A stretch of 64,000 bases of DNA from Halovulum marinum. Lineage in GTDB: Bacteria; Pseudomonadota; Alphaproteobacteria; Rhodobacterales; Rhodobacteraceae. A program made the position numbers and the translations under genes. The first letter of the stretch is position 1. Each line of letters opens with the position of its first letter. This document shows, piece after piece, positions 10,235 to 19,042 of the stretch. The notes below the pieces were generated by a model. The model saw nothing but the letters and a program-made list of their open reading frames with translations, ran no database searches and was not told the DNA's origin. The DNA is taken from the NCBI RefSeq assembly GCF_009697225.1, contig NZ_WIND01000001.1, forward strand, positions 248,001 through 312,000. The letters are read 5' to 3'.

Positions 10235-11593
10235 TCAGCGGCGGTTGAACTCGGGCGAGGCCAGCACCAGCGCCACGCCCTCGTGCCGCGTCTCGGCGCC
10301 GGCCACGGCGCGGCGCAGCAGCTCCGGGGCCACCGGCCCCAGCGCGGTCTCCAGGAATTCGCGCGGATCGCGGTCGCGGGCGCGCTCCTGCGCCAGCGCC
10401 CCGGCCCAGCTGACCCGCGCGGCAAGGCCGGCGGGGGTGATCCAGGCCTCGGGCGCCTCGGGAAAACCGTCGGGGCCGCCGGGCTCCAGGAACGGCTGGC
10501 CCATGCGCATCATCGGCACCGTCAGCCAGGCCTCGAACTGCCGGCGGTTCAGCCCCGTCACCTCGCGCGGCGCGGTGCCCAGCGCGCGCAGCGACGAGAC
10601 CACGAAGTCGAACGGTAGCTTGGCCTTCAGCAGCGGCAGCTCCCACGCGCGCGGCTCATCGACCAGCGCGCGGTACAGCGGCATCAGACCGCCGCCCTCG
10701 TCCAGGTAGACCCGGGCCAGCGCGTCGATGCGCGACGGCTCGGGCACACCGCCGATGAAGTGCACCCACAGCTTGCGCGCCAGGTGGCGCGCGGTCTGCG
10801 GATGCAGCGCCAGGTCCTCCAGCGCCCGGTCGACGTCGGCGACGTTGGCCTTGCCGCCGCCGTAGCGTGCGCCCAGCACCGTCTCGGCGCCGGGCTCGGC
10901 CAGCTGCGGGCGGAAGCGGAAGCCGTCCTCGTCCAGCCCCAGCCCGGTCAGCAGCTCGGCGAATTCGCGCACGTCCTTCTGCGTGTAGCCGGCGTCGACG
11001 CCCACGGTGTGCAGCTCCAGCACCTCGCGCGCCAGGTTCTCGTTCAGCCCGCGCTTGCCGCGCTTGCCGGCGATCGAGTTCGGCCCGGTCGAGCGCGCCT
11101 GGTTCAGGTAGACCAGCATCGCCGGGTGCTTGGTCACCGCCTTCAGCAGGTCGCCGAAACTGCCGGTCAGGTTCGGACGGATCGCCCGTTCGATCATGTC
11201 GTGGGTCAGCACCGCGCGGCGGCGGTTGCCGGCCTCGATGGCGAAATGGTCGGTCCAGAACATCGCCAGCCGCTCGAAGAACCCGGCCTCCGAGCCGACC
11301 GCCCGCGCCACCAGCCGCCGGCTGTCCTCGGTCACCGTGCCGACCAGCGCGCGCGAGGCTTCCTTGATCGCCTCGTCGGCGCCGGCCTCGTTGCGCCGGC
11401 GCATCCGGCGCGCCTTGAAGTTGGCGTCCAGCATCGCCATCCGGTCGTCCACCGCCGGGCCGGCGGGGGCGGCGTCGTTCCGCGCATCGCGCAGCTGCGC
11501 GATCAGCGCCTGCGGCCCGTCGGGCGGACGCTGGCCGGGGTGCAGGCCATAGCCGAATCGGATCGCCGCAAGGGCGGAGGTCAGCGGGGTCAT
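10235..11593 (-). CDS. DUF1800 family protein
   Basis: A 452-residue protein with the DUF1800 hallmarks: AIRFGYGLHPG at the start, LAMFWTDHFAIEAGN in the first third, GKRGLNENLAREVLELHTVGVDAGYTQKDVREFAELLTG in the centre and LARKLWVHFIGG further on. AGGAG precedes the ATG at 11593 at good spacing. It is the first gene of a two-gene leftward operon with the Tat-exported DUF1501 protein. The family is found with DUF1501 and cell-surface proteins, but its function is not established. No signal peptide is obvious. Confidence 0.88.
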   Translation of the reverse strand: MTPLTSALAAIRFGYGLHPGQRPPDGPQALIAQLRDARNDAAPAGPAVDDRMAMLDANFKARRMRRRNEAGADEAIKEASRALVGTVTEDSRRLVARAVGSEAGFFERLAMFWTDHFAIEAGNRRRAVLTHDMIERAIRPNLTGSFGDLLKAVTKHPAMLVYLNQARSTGPNSIAGKRGKRGLNENLAREVLELHTVGVDAGYTQKDVREFAELLTGLGLDEDGFRFRPQLAEPGAETVLGARYGGGKANVADVDRALEDLALHPQTARHLARKLWVHFIGGVPEPSRIDALARVYLDEGGGLMPLYRALVDEPRAWELPLLKAKLPFDFVVSSLRALGTAPREVTGLNRRQFEAWLTVPMMRMGQPFLEPGGPDGFPEAPEAWITPAGLAARVSWAGALAQERARDRDPREFLETALGPVAPELLRRAVAGAETRHEGVALVLASPEFNRR

Positions 11594-11772
11594 GGGATGG
11601 CTCCTGCCGGACGTTTCGCCATTCATACGCGGCGCGGGCCGGGCTCCGTCGCCGCCGTCGCGCGCAGCCTGCCCGCAGCCGCGCCGCCGCGCAAGCGCCA
11701 GCGGGCTTGCGGCCGCGCCACGCCGCGCTAGGCTCGGCGGCGTTCCGCCACGCAAGCAGGATCCCGCCGACG

Positions 11773-13266
11773 ATGACCGCCCCCTACGACGCGCTGATCG
11801 CCCACACCCGCGAAACCGTCGCCCTGATGCAGGCCGACGAGATGCTGGGCTGGGACCAGGAAACGATGATGCCGCCGCGCGGCGCGGCGATGCGCGCCGA
11901 ACAGGCGGCGGCGCTGGCGACGGCGATCCATGCCCGCGCCACCGACCCGCGCGTCGGCGACTGGCTGGAGCGGATCGACGCCGCCGCCCTGCCCGGCCCG
12001 GCGCAGCGCAACGTGGCGCTGGTCCGCAGGTCCTACCGGCGGGCGACGCGGCTGCCGCAGGGCCTCGGCGCGGCGCTGGCGCGCGCCACCGCCGCCGGCG
12101 TCGCCGCCTGGGCGGCGGCGCGCAAGGCGCAGGACGCGGCGCTGCTGGCCCCGGCGCTGACCGCGATCGTGGCGCTGAAGCGGGACGAGGCGCAGGCCCT
12201 GGCCGAGCCGGGACAGGCGCCCTACGACGCGCTGCTCGACGATTACGAGCCGGGGATGTCCGCGGCCACGCTGCTGCCGATGCTCGAGGCGCTGCGCGCG
12301 CCGCTGTCCGGGCTGCGCGCCGCGATCGCCGCCCGGCCGGCGCCGCCGCGGCTGACCGGGCACTACCCGGCCGCGGCGCAGCTGGCGCTGGCGCGGCAGG
12401 TGGCGCAGGTATTCGGCTACGCGCTGGACGCCGGCCGCATCGACCTGGCGGCGCACCCGTTCTGCGCCGGCCAGGGCGGCGACGTGCGCATCACCACCCG
12501 CGTCGACGAGGCCGACCCGCTGAACTGCCTGCTGTCGACGATCCACGAGACCGGCCACGCGGTCTACAACCAGACCATGCCCGAGGACACGCTCTACGAG
12601 CCGATCGGCACCCACGCCTCGATGGGCGTGCACGAAAGCCAGAGCCGGATGATGGAGAACCAGATCGCCCGCTCGCGCACCTTCGCCGAGTTCCTGCAGC
12701 CGCTGCTGGCGCGGCACTTCCCCGATGCGGCCCCCGCCGACCCGCAGGCGCTGCACGCGGCGATGAACCGGGTCGAGACCGGCTTCATCCGCACCGAGGC
12801 GGACGAGGTACACTACAACCTGCACGTCATCCTGCGCACCCGGCTGGAATCGGCGCTGATCGACGGCAGCCTCGCGGTGGCCGACCTGGAGGAGGCGTGG
12901 AACAGCGCCTTCCACGCCGATTTCGGCGTCGCCGTGCCGACGCCGGCGCAGGGCGTGCTGCAGGACATCCACTGGCCCAAGGGCCTGTTCGGCTATTTCC
13001 CGACCTATGCGCTGGGCAACATCTACGCGGCCGAGCTGTTCGCCGCGCTGCGCGCCGACCTGCCGGACCTCGACGCGCGCCTCGCGCGGGGCGAGATGTC
13101 GGGCGTGCTGGACTGGCTGGCGGCGCGGATCCACCGGCCGGCCAACACCCTGCCCCCGGCCGAGCTGATCGCCCGCGCCGTCGGCCACGCCCCGACCGCG
13201 GCGCCGCTCGTCGCCTATCTGCGCGAAAAGTTCGGCGCGCTCTACGGGCTGGATGCGGCTCAGTAG
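11773..13266 (+). CDS. carboxypeptidase M32 (Taq family)
   Basis: Zinc metallocarboxypeptidase of 497 residues, the usual family length. The zinc motif HETGH lies at residues 258-262. Other M32 blocks are MLGWDQETMMPPRGA at the N-terminus, DVRITTRVDE, HESQSRMMEN and IRTEADEVHYNLHVILR, followed by KGLFGYFPTYALGNIYAAE near the C-terminus. It removes C-terminal residues from peptides in the cytoplasm. It is monocistronic and convergent with the methyltransferase-like gene; the two stops overlap by 7 bp. Confidence 0.93.
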   Translation: MTAPYDALIAHTRETVALMQADEMLGWDQETMMPPRGAAMRAEQAAALATAIHARATDPRVGDWLERIDAAALPGPAQRNVALVRRSYRRATRLPQGLGAALARATAAGVAAWAAARKAQDAALLAPALTAIVALKRDEAQALAEPGQAPYDALLDDYEPGMSAATLLPMLEALRAPLSGLRAAIAARPAPPRLTGHYPAAAQLALARQVAQVFGYALDAGRIDLAAHPFCAGQGGDVRITTRVDEADPLNCLLSTIHETGHAVYNQTMPEDTLYEPIGTHASMGVHESQSRMMENQIARSRTFAEFLQPLLARHFPDAAPADPQALHAAMNRVETGFIRTEADEVHYNLHVILRTRLESALIDGSLAVADLEEAWNSAFHADFGVAVPTPAQGVLQDIHWPKGLFGYFPTYALGNIYAAELFAALRADLPDLDARLARGEMSGVLDWLAARIHRPANTLPPAELIARAVGHAPTAAPLVAYLREKFGALYGLDAAQ

Positions 13267-13865
13267 ATGCCGGGCTTGTCCGCCGCCGCGACGCCGGCAT
13301 AGGCCACCGGGCGCAGCCCGGCCGGCAGCGGCCACCACCGGGACAGGCCGCACACCGCGCCGGGGGTCAGCCCGACCGCGGCCAGCATCTCGCGCGTCTC
13401 GGCGGGCGGCAGGCAGCCCGGCGGCCGGGCCCGGGCCAGCAGCGGCGGCGCGACCGCATCGTACAGCAGCCGGCCGCGGTGCTTCAGCACGCGGGCGGCC
13501 TCGGCCAGCAGCCGCTCGGCCGGCGCCGGCTGCGCCGCCAGCCGCGGGCACAAGACCAGCTCGAAACTCGCCTCGCGGAACGGCAGCAGGTCGCGCCGGT
13601 CGGCCGACGCCGCGGCGACGCCGTGCCAGTGCGCCCGCGCGCCCAGCCTTGCCGCCGCCGCCGCCAGCCCGCTGTCGTCGTCCTCCAGCACCAGCACCTG
13701 TAGACCGCTCCAGCGGCGCGCGGACAACTGCCGGAAGCGGCGCATGCGGGCCGCGGTACGGGGCCGGCGCGGCGGCCGCGACTCGGCGGCAGCGTCCGCG
13801 GTGGCGGCCGAGGTGGCGCCCGCGGTGGCGCCCGAGGTGGCGTCCGAGGCATCGCGGGCGTTCAT
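13260..13865 (-). CDS. degenerate class I SAM methyltransferase-like protein
   Basis: A 201-residue product from the ATG at 13865 (an ATG at 13889 is the alternative). The first ~40 residues are low complexity, Ala/Thr/Ser-rich, encoded by short imperfect repeats at 13800-13860. The core resembles a methyltransferase: a strand plus acidic loop (VLVLEDDDSGLAAAAARLGA) where motif I GxGxG should be, then FELVLCPRLAAQ and LLAEAARVLKHRGRLLYDA, the post-motif segment. The glycine-rich SAM loop is not canonical, so SAM binding is doubtful. It could be a non-catalytic relative. No strong ribosome-binding site was seen. Confidence 0.5.
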   Translation of the reverse strand: MNARDASDATSGATAGATSAATADAAAESRPPRRPRTAARMRRFRQLSARRWSGLQVLVLEDDDSGLAAAAARLGARAHWHGVAAASADRRDLLPFREASFELVLCPRLAAQPAPAERLLAEAARVLKHRGRLLYDAVAPPLLARARPPGCLPPAETREMLAAVGLTPGAVCGLSRWWPLPAGLRPVAYAGVAAADKPGIY

Positions 13866-14034
13866 GCGGCCGGACCCGCGCGGCCGCATCGGCGCGGCAT
13901 CATCTCTACAGATCGCATTGTTTGAACCTGATCGCGCAAGATCTTGATCACGCCCCGGCGGAAGTTCGCAACATCCCGTGTTCGCCACATTTAAACCACA
14001 TTCCTTCCGCGAACTTGCACGCAGGAGTAGCGTA

Positions 14035-14301
14035 ATGATGTTCTTCGTCTGTGCCCTCGCCGGAATGATCGGCGCCAGCATGGCGGCAGGTATCCTGCCC
14101 GGCCAAAGCATTCATGGCGTGCCGAACCTCGCTCTCGGTGCCCTCGGCGGTACCGTCGCCTTCGCCGCGACGGTCGAGTTGCTGCTGCTCGAACCGGGCG
14201 TCTCGGTGTTCCTGCAGTTCCTGGTCATCGGCGGCATCTCCGGCGCGCTGATGACGCTTGCCATCGGCAGCCTGCGCAACATCCTGCGCAACGGCCACTG
14301 A
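14035..14301 (+). CDS. small membrane protein, hypothetical
   Basis: An 88-residue protein that is almost entirely hydrophobic, with three likely membrane spans (about residues 1-20, 35-57 and 60-80) and a short basic tail. The ATG at 14035 has GCAGGAG seven bases upstream; an earlier in-frame GTG at 13978 lacks such a site. The preceding 100 bp are comparatively AT-rich (TTTGAACCTGATCG, ATTTAAACCACATTCC) and probably hold the promoter. No family recognised. Confidence 0.6.
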   Translation: MMFFVCALAGMIGASMAAGILPGQSIHGVPNLALGALGGTVAFAATVELLLLEPGVSVFLQFLVIGGISGALMTLAIGSLRNILRNGH

Positions 14302-14383
14302 CGCGCTGCCGACACCGACACCACATTCGCCGCCTCCGCCGGCGCACTCGCGGCGTCGGCCGGGCGGCGCGGGCGCCGGCACC

Positions 14384-15199
14384 TCACCCGCCGAGCCCCA
14401 GCACGTCGAGCATGTCGTAGCCCCCCGGCGGCCGGCCGTGCCCCCACAGCGCCGCCTTCAGCGCACCGCGGGCAAAGATCATCCGGTCGGTGGCGACATG
14501 GCGCAGCACGATGCGCTCGCCGTCGGCGGCGAAGATCACGTCGTGCTCGCCCGCGACATCGCCGCCGCGCAGCGCGGCGAAGCCGATGTCGCCCCGGGTG
14601 CGCGCCCCGGTCTGCCCGTCGCGGCCGCGATCGGCGGCGTCGGCCAGCCGCACGCCGCGGCCCGCGGCGGCGGCCTCGCCCAGCATCAGCGCCGTGCCCG
14701 AGGGCGCATCGACCTTGTGCCGGTGGTGCATCTCGACGATCTCGATGTCGAAATCCGCGTCCAGCGCCGCGGCGACCCGTTTCGTCAGCAGCGTCAGCAG
14801 GTTCACCCCCAGGCTCATGTTGCCGGCGCGGATCTGCACCGCGTGACGCTGCGCCGGGGCCAGCGCCGCGACCTGCGCCTCGGTCATGCCGGTGGTGCCG
14901 ATCACATGCACGCAGCGCGCCTGCGCCGCCAGCGTGGCGTTCTCCAGCGTCGCCTCGGGGGTGGTGAAGTCCAGCACCGCGTCGGCGCCGGCGAACACCT
15001 CCAGCGGGTCGGCGCTGACCACCACGCCGCGCGCGGCGCCGCCCATCGCCTCGCCCAGGTCGCGGCCGATCCAGGCGTGGCCGGGGCGCTCGGTCACGCC
15101 GGTCAGGTGCGCGCGGTCGCTTTCGCCCACCGCGCGTATCAGCATCTGCCCCATGCGGCCGGCGCCGCCCAGCACCGCCACCCTGATCGCATCGCCCAT
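14384..15199 (-). CDS. dapB: 4-hydroxy-tetrahydrodipicolinate reductase
   Basis: NAD(P)H-dependent reductase of the lysine/diaminopimelate pathway, 271 residues. The Rossmann motif [10 protein letters not shown] lies at residues 9-18. VIGTTGM (99-105) is the nucleotide-site loop. The catalytic segment [16 protein letters not shown] has His158/His159, Lys162 and the substrate loop APSGT at 165-169. The start at 15199 is the ATG directly before the Rossmann strand. It runs divergently from rbfA with about 106 bp between them. Confidence 0.95.
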   Translation of the reverse strand: MGDAIRVAVLGGAGRMGQMLIRAVGESDRAHLTGVTERPGHAWIGRDLGEAMGGAARGVVVSADPLEVFAGADAVLDFTTPEATLENATLAAQARCVHVIGTTGMTEAQVAALAPAQRHAVQIRAGNMSLGVNLLTLLTKRVAAALDADFDIEIVEMHHRHKVDAPSGTALMLGEAAAAGRGVRLADAADRGRDGQTGARTRGDIGFAALRGGDVAGEHDVIFAADGERIVLRHVATDRMIFARGALKAALWGHGRPPGGYDMLDVLGLGG

Positions 15200-15305
15200 C
15201 TCGCTGTCCTTTCCGGCCCTCGGTTCCGGCCCAACCCATAGCGCGGGCCTGACCGCTTGGCAAAGCCGCCCGTCTGGCCTAGATGGAGCGAAAGCGAGGT
15301 ATCCC

Positions 15306-15731
15306 ATGGCACGAAACACTCACAGCGGCGGCGCGCCCAGCCAGCGCCAGCTGCGCGTGGCCGAGCTGATCCGCCGCGCGCTCTCGGACGCCTTCGCGCG
15401 CGGCGACCTGCACGATCCGGACCTGGCCGGCACCTCGATCACCGTCGGCGAGGTCCGCACCAGCCCCGACCTGAAGCACGCCACCGTGTTCGTGCTGCCG
15501 CTGGGCGGGCGCGACGTCGGGTTCGTCCTCGAGGCGCTGAACCGCAACCGCGGCGAGCTGCGCCGCCACGTCAACCGCGCGGTGACGCTGAAATACTCGC
15601 CCGAGCTGAAGTTCGTCGAGGACCGCAGCTTCGACCAGATGGACCACACCCGCCGGCTGCTGTCGGACCCGAAGGTGCAGCGCGACCTGTCGGCGCACGA
15701 CGCCGACGCACAACACGACCCCGAGGAGTGA
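15306..15731 (+). CDS. rbfA: ribosome-binding factor A
   Basis: KH-like factor that binds the 30S subunit and helps mature the 16S rRNA 5' end. The 141-residue product contains [17 protein letters not shown] at the N-terminus, the central [23 protein letters not shown] strand pair and [33 protein letters not shown], all diagnostic. It is followed 4 bp later by truB, the classical alphaproteobacterial order. The promoter should lie in the 106-bp gap shared with dapB. Confidence 0.95.
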   Translation: MARNTHSGGAPSQRQLRVAELIRRALSDAFARGDLHDPDLAGTSITVGEVRTSPDLKHATVFVLPLGGRDVGFVLEALNRNRGELRRHVNRAVTLKYSPELKFVEDRSFDQMDHTRRLLSDPKVQRDLSAHDADAQHDPEE

Positions 15732-15735
15732 CGCC

Positions 15736-16674
15736 ATGGCACGTCGCAAGAACGGCCGGGACCTGACCGGCTGGCTGCTCGTGGACAAGCCCGCGGGCCC
15801 GACCTCGACCGATATCGTGAACCGCGCCCGCTGGCTGCTGCAGGCGAAGAAGGCCGGGCATGCCGGCACGCTGGACCCGGCGGCGACCGGGCTGCTGGTG
15901 ATCGCCTTCGGCGAGGCGACCAAGGCCCTGCCCTACATTACCGACGCGCTGAAGGCGTACCGCTTCACCGTCGCCTGGGGCGCGGCCACCAACACCGACG
16001 ACGCCGAGGGCGAGGTGATCGAGACCTCGGACCGGCGCCCGACGCCCGACCGGATCCGCGCCGCGCTGCCCGCGTTCACCGGCGACATCGAGCAGGTGCC
16101 GCCGGCGTTCTCGGCGGTCAAGGTGGACGGCCAGCGCGCCTATGCCCTGGCCCGCAAGGGCGACGCGCCCGAGCTCGAGGCGCGCCCGCTGTTCGTCGAC
16201 CGGCTGGAGCTGATCGAGACCCCCGACGCCGATTCGGCGGTGCTGGAGATGGTCTGCGGCAAGGGCGGCTACGTGCGCGCCATCGCCCGCGACCTGGGGC
16301 GCGAGCTGGGCTGCCTGGGGCACACGCGGAGCCTCCGCCGGCTGTGGTCCGGGCCGTTCTCGGTCGCGGACGGGCAGGACGAAGGCGGGCAGGACGAAGG
16401 CGGGCCCGCGCTGGCCTGGTCGGAAGAGCTGACCGCCGGGCAGGTCGAATCGGCGCTGCTGCCGCTCGAGGCCGGTCTGGACGAACTGGCGCGGTGCCGC
16501 TGCGACCAGGCCGCCTACGGCCGCCTGCGCAACGGCAACGAGGCGCCGGTGATTTCCACCGACGCCGCGAATGGCGATGATTGCTGGGCAAGTGTTGGCG
16601 GGCGCCCAGTGGCGCTCGGCACCTACAGGTTCGGGCATTTCTACCCCAACCGTGTCTTCAACCTGCCGGCCTAG
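15736..16674 (+). CDS. truB: tRNA pseudouridine-55 synthase
   Basis: Makes Psi55 in the T-loop of tRNAs. The 312-residue product has LLVDKPAGPTSTDIVNRAR and the catalytic GHAGTLDP with Asp47; later come AYRFTVAWG, IEQVPPAFSAVKVDGQRAYALAR and GGYVRAIARDLGRELG. All expected blocks are intact. A short tandem duplication inside the gene (positions 16372-16401) gives the repeat GQDEGGQDEGG in a surface linker, without breaking the frame. Coupled to rbfA. Confidence 0.95.
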   Translation: MARRKNGRDLTGWLLVDKPAGPTSTDIVNRARWLLQAKKAGHAGTLDPAATGLLVIAFGEATKALPYITDALKAYRFTVAWGAATNTDDAEGEVIETSDRRPTPDRIRAALPAFTGDIEQVPPAFSAVKVDGQRAYALARKGDAPELEARPLFVDRLELIETPDADSAVLEMVCGKGGYVRAIARDLGRELGCLGHTRSLRRLWSGPFSVADGQDEGGQDEGGPALAWSEELTAGQVESALLPLEAGLDELARCRCDQAAYGRLRNGNEAPVISTDAANGDDCWASVGGRPVALGTYRFGHFYPNRVFNLPA

Positions 16675-16684
16675 GATCGACAGA

Positions 16685-16795
16685 TCAGAAGATCGGTGCC
16701 GGCGTCACCCCCCATGCGGCGCCCGCCAGAACCAGGACCAAGGCGCCGATCACGCAAACCCGCGCCGCATCCATCAAGTCTGACTGATTTACCAT
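16685..16795 (-). CDS. 36-residue single-span membrane protein (candidate)
   Basis: The frame reads MVNQSDLMDAARVCVIGALV and continues LVLAGAAWGVTPAPIF. It starts with an ATG preceded by AGGGGAT and stops at TGA. It has a polar N-terminal dozen residues and one clear hydrophobic span (about 13-29). Upstream (16796-16920) is AT-rich DNA suited to a promoter, in contrast to the flanks. Such tiny membrane proteins are often missed. There are no homologs to point to, so this rests on start signal, span and composition. Convergent with truB. Confidence 0.45.
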   Translation of the reverse strand: MVNQSDLMDAARVCVIGALVLVLAGAAWGVTPAPIF

Positions 16796-16940
16796 TTAAG
16801 ATCCCCTGAGGTACCGCTGAATAACGACTCACACTCACAACACCGCAGCCCCCTCACGGTAGCCACATTTATACCAAATTTGCGCCGAAAAAGAAGCTAA
16901 AATCGGGTTAACGGGTGCGAAGCCTCACACCCAAGACGCG

Positions 16941-16975
16941 AACGCGGCCCCCGAAGGAGCCGCGTTTTCGTTTTG
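16941..16975 (+). terminator. strong rho-independent terminator
   Basis: The stem AACGCGGC with GCCGCGTT around a CCCCGAAGGA loop is followed by TTCGTTTT on the plus strand. The direction fits a rightward transcript, either truB read-through or a short RNA arising in the AT-rich 16800-16930 stretch. aspS, which ends at 16993, runs the other way. A smaller hairpin (GGGTG...CACCC, about 16914-16932) lies just upstream. Confidence 0.7.
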
Positions 16976-16992
16976 AATCAAGGGGTTGAGCG

Positions 16993-18858
16993 TCAATCGC
17001 GCGGGATCAGCCGCAGGCCGAGTTCGCGCAGCTGCTCGTTCGTGGGATCGCTCGGGGCCTGCATCATCAGGTCCTCGGCGCGCTGATTCATCGGGAACAT
17101 GATCACTTCGCGGATGTTCGCGGTGTCCGCCAGCAGCATCACGATGCGGTCGATTCCCGCCGCGCAGCCGCCGTGCGGCGGGGCGCCGTACTGGAACGCG
17201 TTGACCATGCCGCCGAACCGCTTGCGCACCTCGTCCTCGCCGTAACCGGCCAGCGCGAACGCCTTCAGCATCACGTCCAGCTTGTGGTTCCGGATCGCGC
17301 CCGAGACGATCTCGTAGCCGTTGCAGGCCAGGTCGTACTGATAGCCCAGCACCTGCAGCGGATCGCCCTCGAGCGCCTCCAGCCCGCCCTGCGGCATCGA
17401 GAACGGGTTGTGCGAGAAATCCACCTTCCCGCTCTCGGGTTCCTTCTCGTACATCGGGAAGTCGACGATCCAGGCGAAGGCATAGCGGTCCTGCTCGGTC
17501 AACCCCAGCTCGTCGCCGATCACGGTGCGCGCACGCCCCGCCACCGGCTCGAACGCCGCCGGTTTGCCGCCCAGGAAGAACGCCGCGTCGCCGACGCCCA
17601 GGCCAAGCTGCTGCCGGATCGCTTCGGTCCGCTCGGGACCGATGTTCTTGGCCAGTGGCCCCGCGGCCTCCATGTATTTTTCAGTCTCGAGCCTTAGGTC
17701 ACCCGTCTCAGCGTCACGAACAACCATTGTTGGAGCCGGTGGCGCATCTGGCGTTCCCAAAGTGCGCTTTTCCGCTTCGCGCCAGAAAATATAGCCCATG
17801 CCCGGCAGACCCTGCTGCTGGGCGAACTTGTTCATCCGGTCGCAGAACTTGCGGCTGCCGCCGGTCGGCGCGGGGATGGCGCGGATCTCGTTGCCGTCCT
17901 GCTCCAGCAGGCTGGCGAAGATCGCGAAGCCCGAGCCGCGGAAATGCTCGGACACGTCCTGCATCCGGATCGGGTTGCGCAGGTCCGGCTTGTCAGTGCC
18001 GTACCACAGCGCCGCGTCGGCATAGCTGATCTGCGGCCACTCGGCGTCGACCTTGTGGCCCTCGCCGAATTCCTCGAACACGCCCTGCAGCACCGGCTGG
18101 ATGGTGTCGAACACGTCCTGCTGGGTGACGAAGCTCATCTCCATGTCCAGCTGGTAGAAGTCGGTGGGGCTGCGGTCGGCGCGCGGGTCCTCGTCGCGGA
18201 AACAGGGCGCGATCTGGAAGTACTTGTCGAAGCCCGAGACCATGATCAGCTGCTTGAACTGCTGCGGCGCCTGCGGCAGCGCATAGAACTTGCCCGGATG
18301 CAGCCGGCTGGGCACCAGGAAGTCGCGCGCGCCCTCGGGGCTCGAGGCGGTTATGATCGGCGTCTGGTACTCGCGAAAGCCCTTGTCCCACATCCGCTTG
18401 CGCATCGAGGCGACGACATCCGAGCGCAGCGTCATGTTGCGCTGCATGTGCTCGCGCCGCAGGTCGATGTAGCGATAGCGCAGCCGGGTCTCCTCGGGGT
18501 AGTCCTGCTCGCCGAACACCGGCAGCGGCAGCTCCTCGGACGCGCCCAGCACCTCCATGTCGCGGATGAAGACCTCGATCTCGCCGGTGGGGATGTTCGG
18601 GTTCACCAGGTTCGCGTCGCGGGCCTTCACCTCGCCGTCGACGCGGATCACCCACTCGCTGCGCACCTTCTCGACCTCGGCGAACACCGGGCTGTCGGGA
18701 TCGGCCAGCACCTGGGTAACGCCGTAGTGGTCGCGCAGGTCGATGAACAGGATGCCGCCGTGGTCGCGCACCCGGTGGACCCAGCCCGACAGGCGGACGG
18801 TCTGGCCGACATCGGCCTTGGTCAGCGCGGCGCAGGTGTGGCTGCGGTAAGGATGCAT
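16993..18858 (-). CDS. aspS: aspartate--tRNA ligase
   Basis: Class II aminoacyl-tRNA synthetase charging tRNA-Asp (possibly also tRNA-Asn, as in many alphaproteobacteria), 621 residues. It starts [19 protein letters not shown] with the OB-fold anticodon-binding domain ([23 protein letters not shown]). Class II motif 2 is represented by [24 protein letters not shown] and motif 3 by [14 protein letters not shown] near the C-terminus. GGAG stands at proper spacing before the ATG at 18858. The gene shares a 184-bp divergent region with the GT87-like gene. Confidence 0.96.
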   Translation of the reverse strand: MHPYRSHTCAALTKADVGQTVRLSGWVHRVRDHGGILFIDLRDHYGVTQVLADPDSPVFAEVEKVRSEWVIRVDGEVKARDANLVNPNIPTGEIEVFIRDMEVLGASEELPLPVFGEQDYPEETRLRYRYIDLRREHMQRNMTLRSDVVASMRKRMWDKGFREYQTPIITASSPEGARDFLVPSRLHPGKFYALPQAPQQFKQLIMVSGFDKYFQIAPCFRDEDPRADRSPTDFYQLDMEMSFVTQQDVFDTIQPVLQGVFEEFGEGHKVDAEWPQISYADAALWYGTDKPDLRNPIRMQDVSEHFRGSGFAIFASLLEQDGNEIRAIPAPTGGSRKFCDRMNKFAQQQGLPGMGYIFWREAEKRTLGTPDAPPAPTMVVRDAETGDLRLETEKYMEAAGPLAKNIGPERTEAIRQQLGLGVGDAAFFLGGKPAAFEPVAGRARTVIGDELGLTEQDRYAFAWIVDFPMYEKEPESGKVDFSHNPFSMPQGGLEALEGDPLQVLGYQYDLACNGYEIVSGAIRNHKLDVMLKAFALAGYGEDEVRKRFGGMVNAFQYGAPPHGGCAAGIDRIVMLLADTANIREVIMFPMNQRAEDLMMQAPSDPTNEQLRELGLRLIPRD

Positions 18859-19042
18859 GTGCGGAACTCCGGGGGTTCTGGGACGCGGGCCGGTACACAG
18901 GCTTGCGCCCCGATTGTCAAGCGCCGCGCGCGCCCGCACGGCGTGCGCCCGCACCGGGCGCGGTGCGGCCGGGTGCGGGCGTGGCCGGCGTTGACGGGCG
19001 TTGGCGATTGCGCGCCGGCGGCCGGCGCGGCTAGATGGAGCC

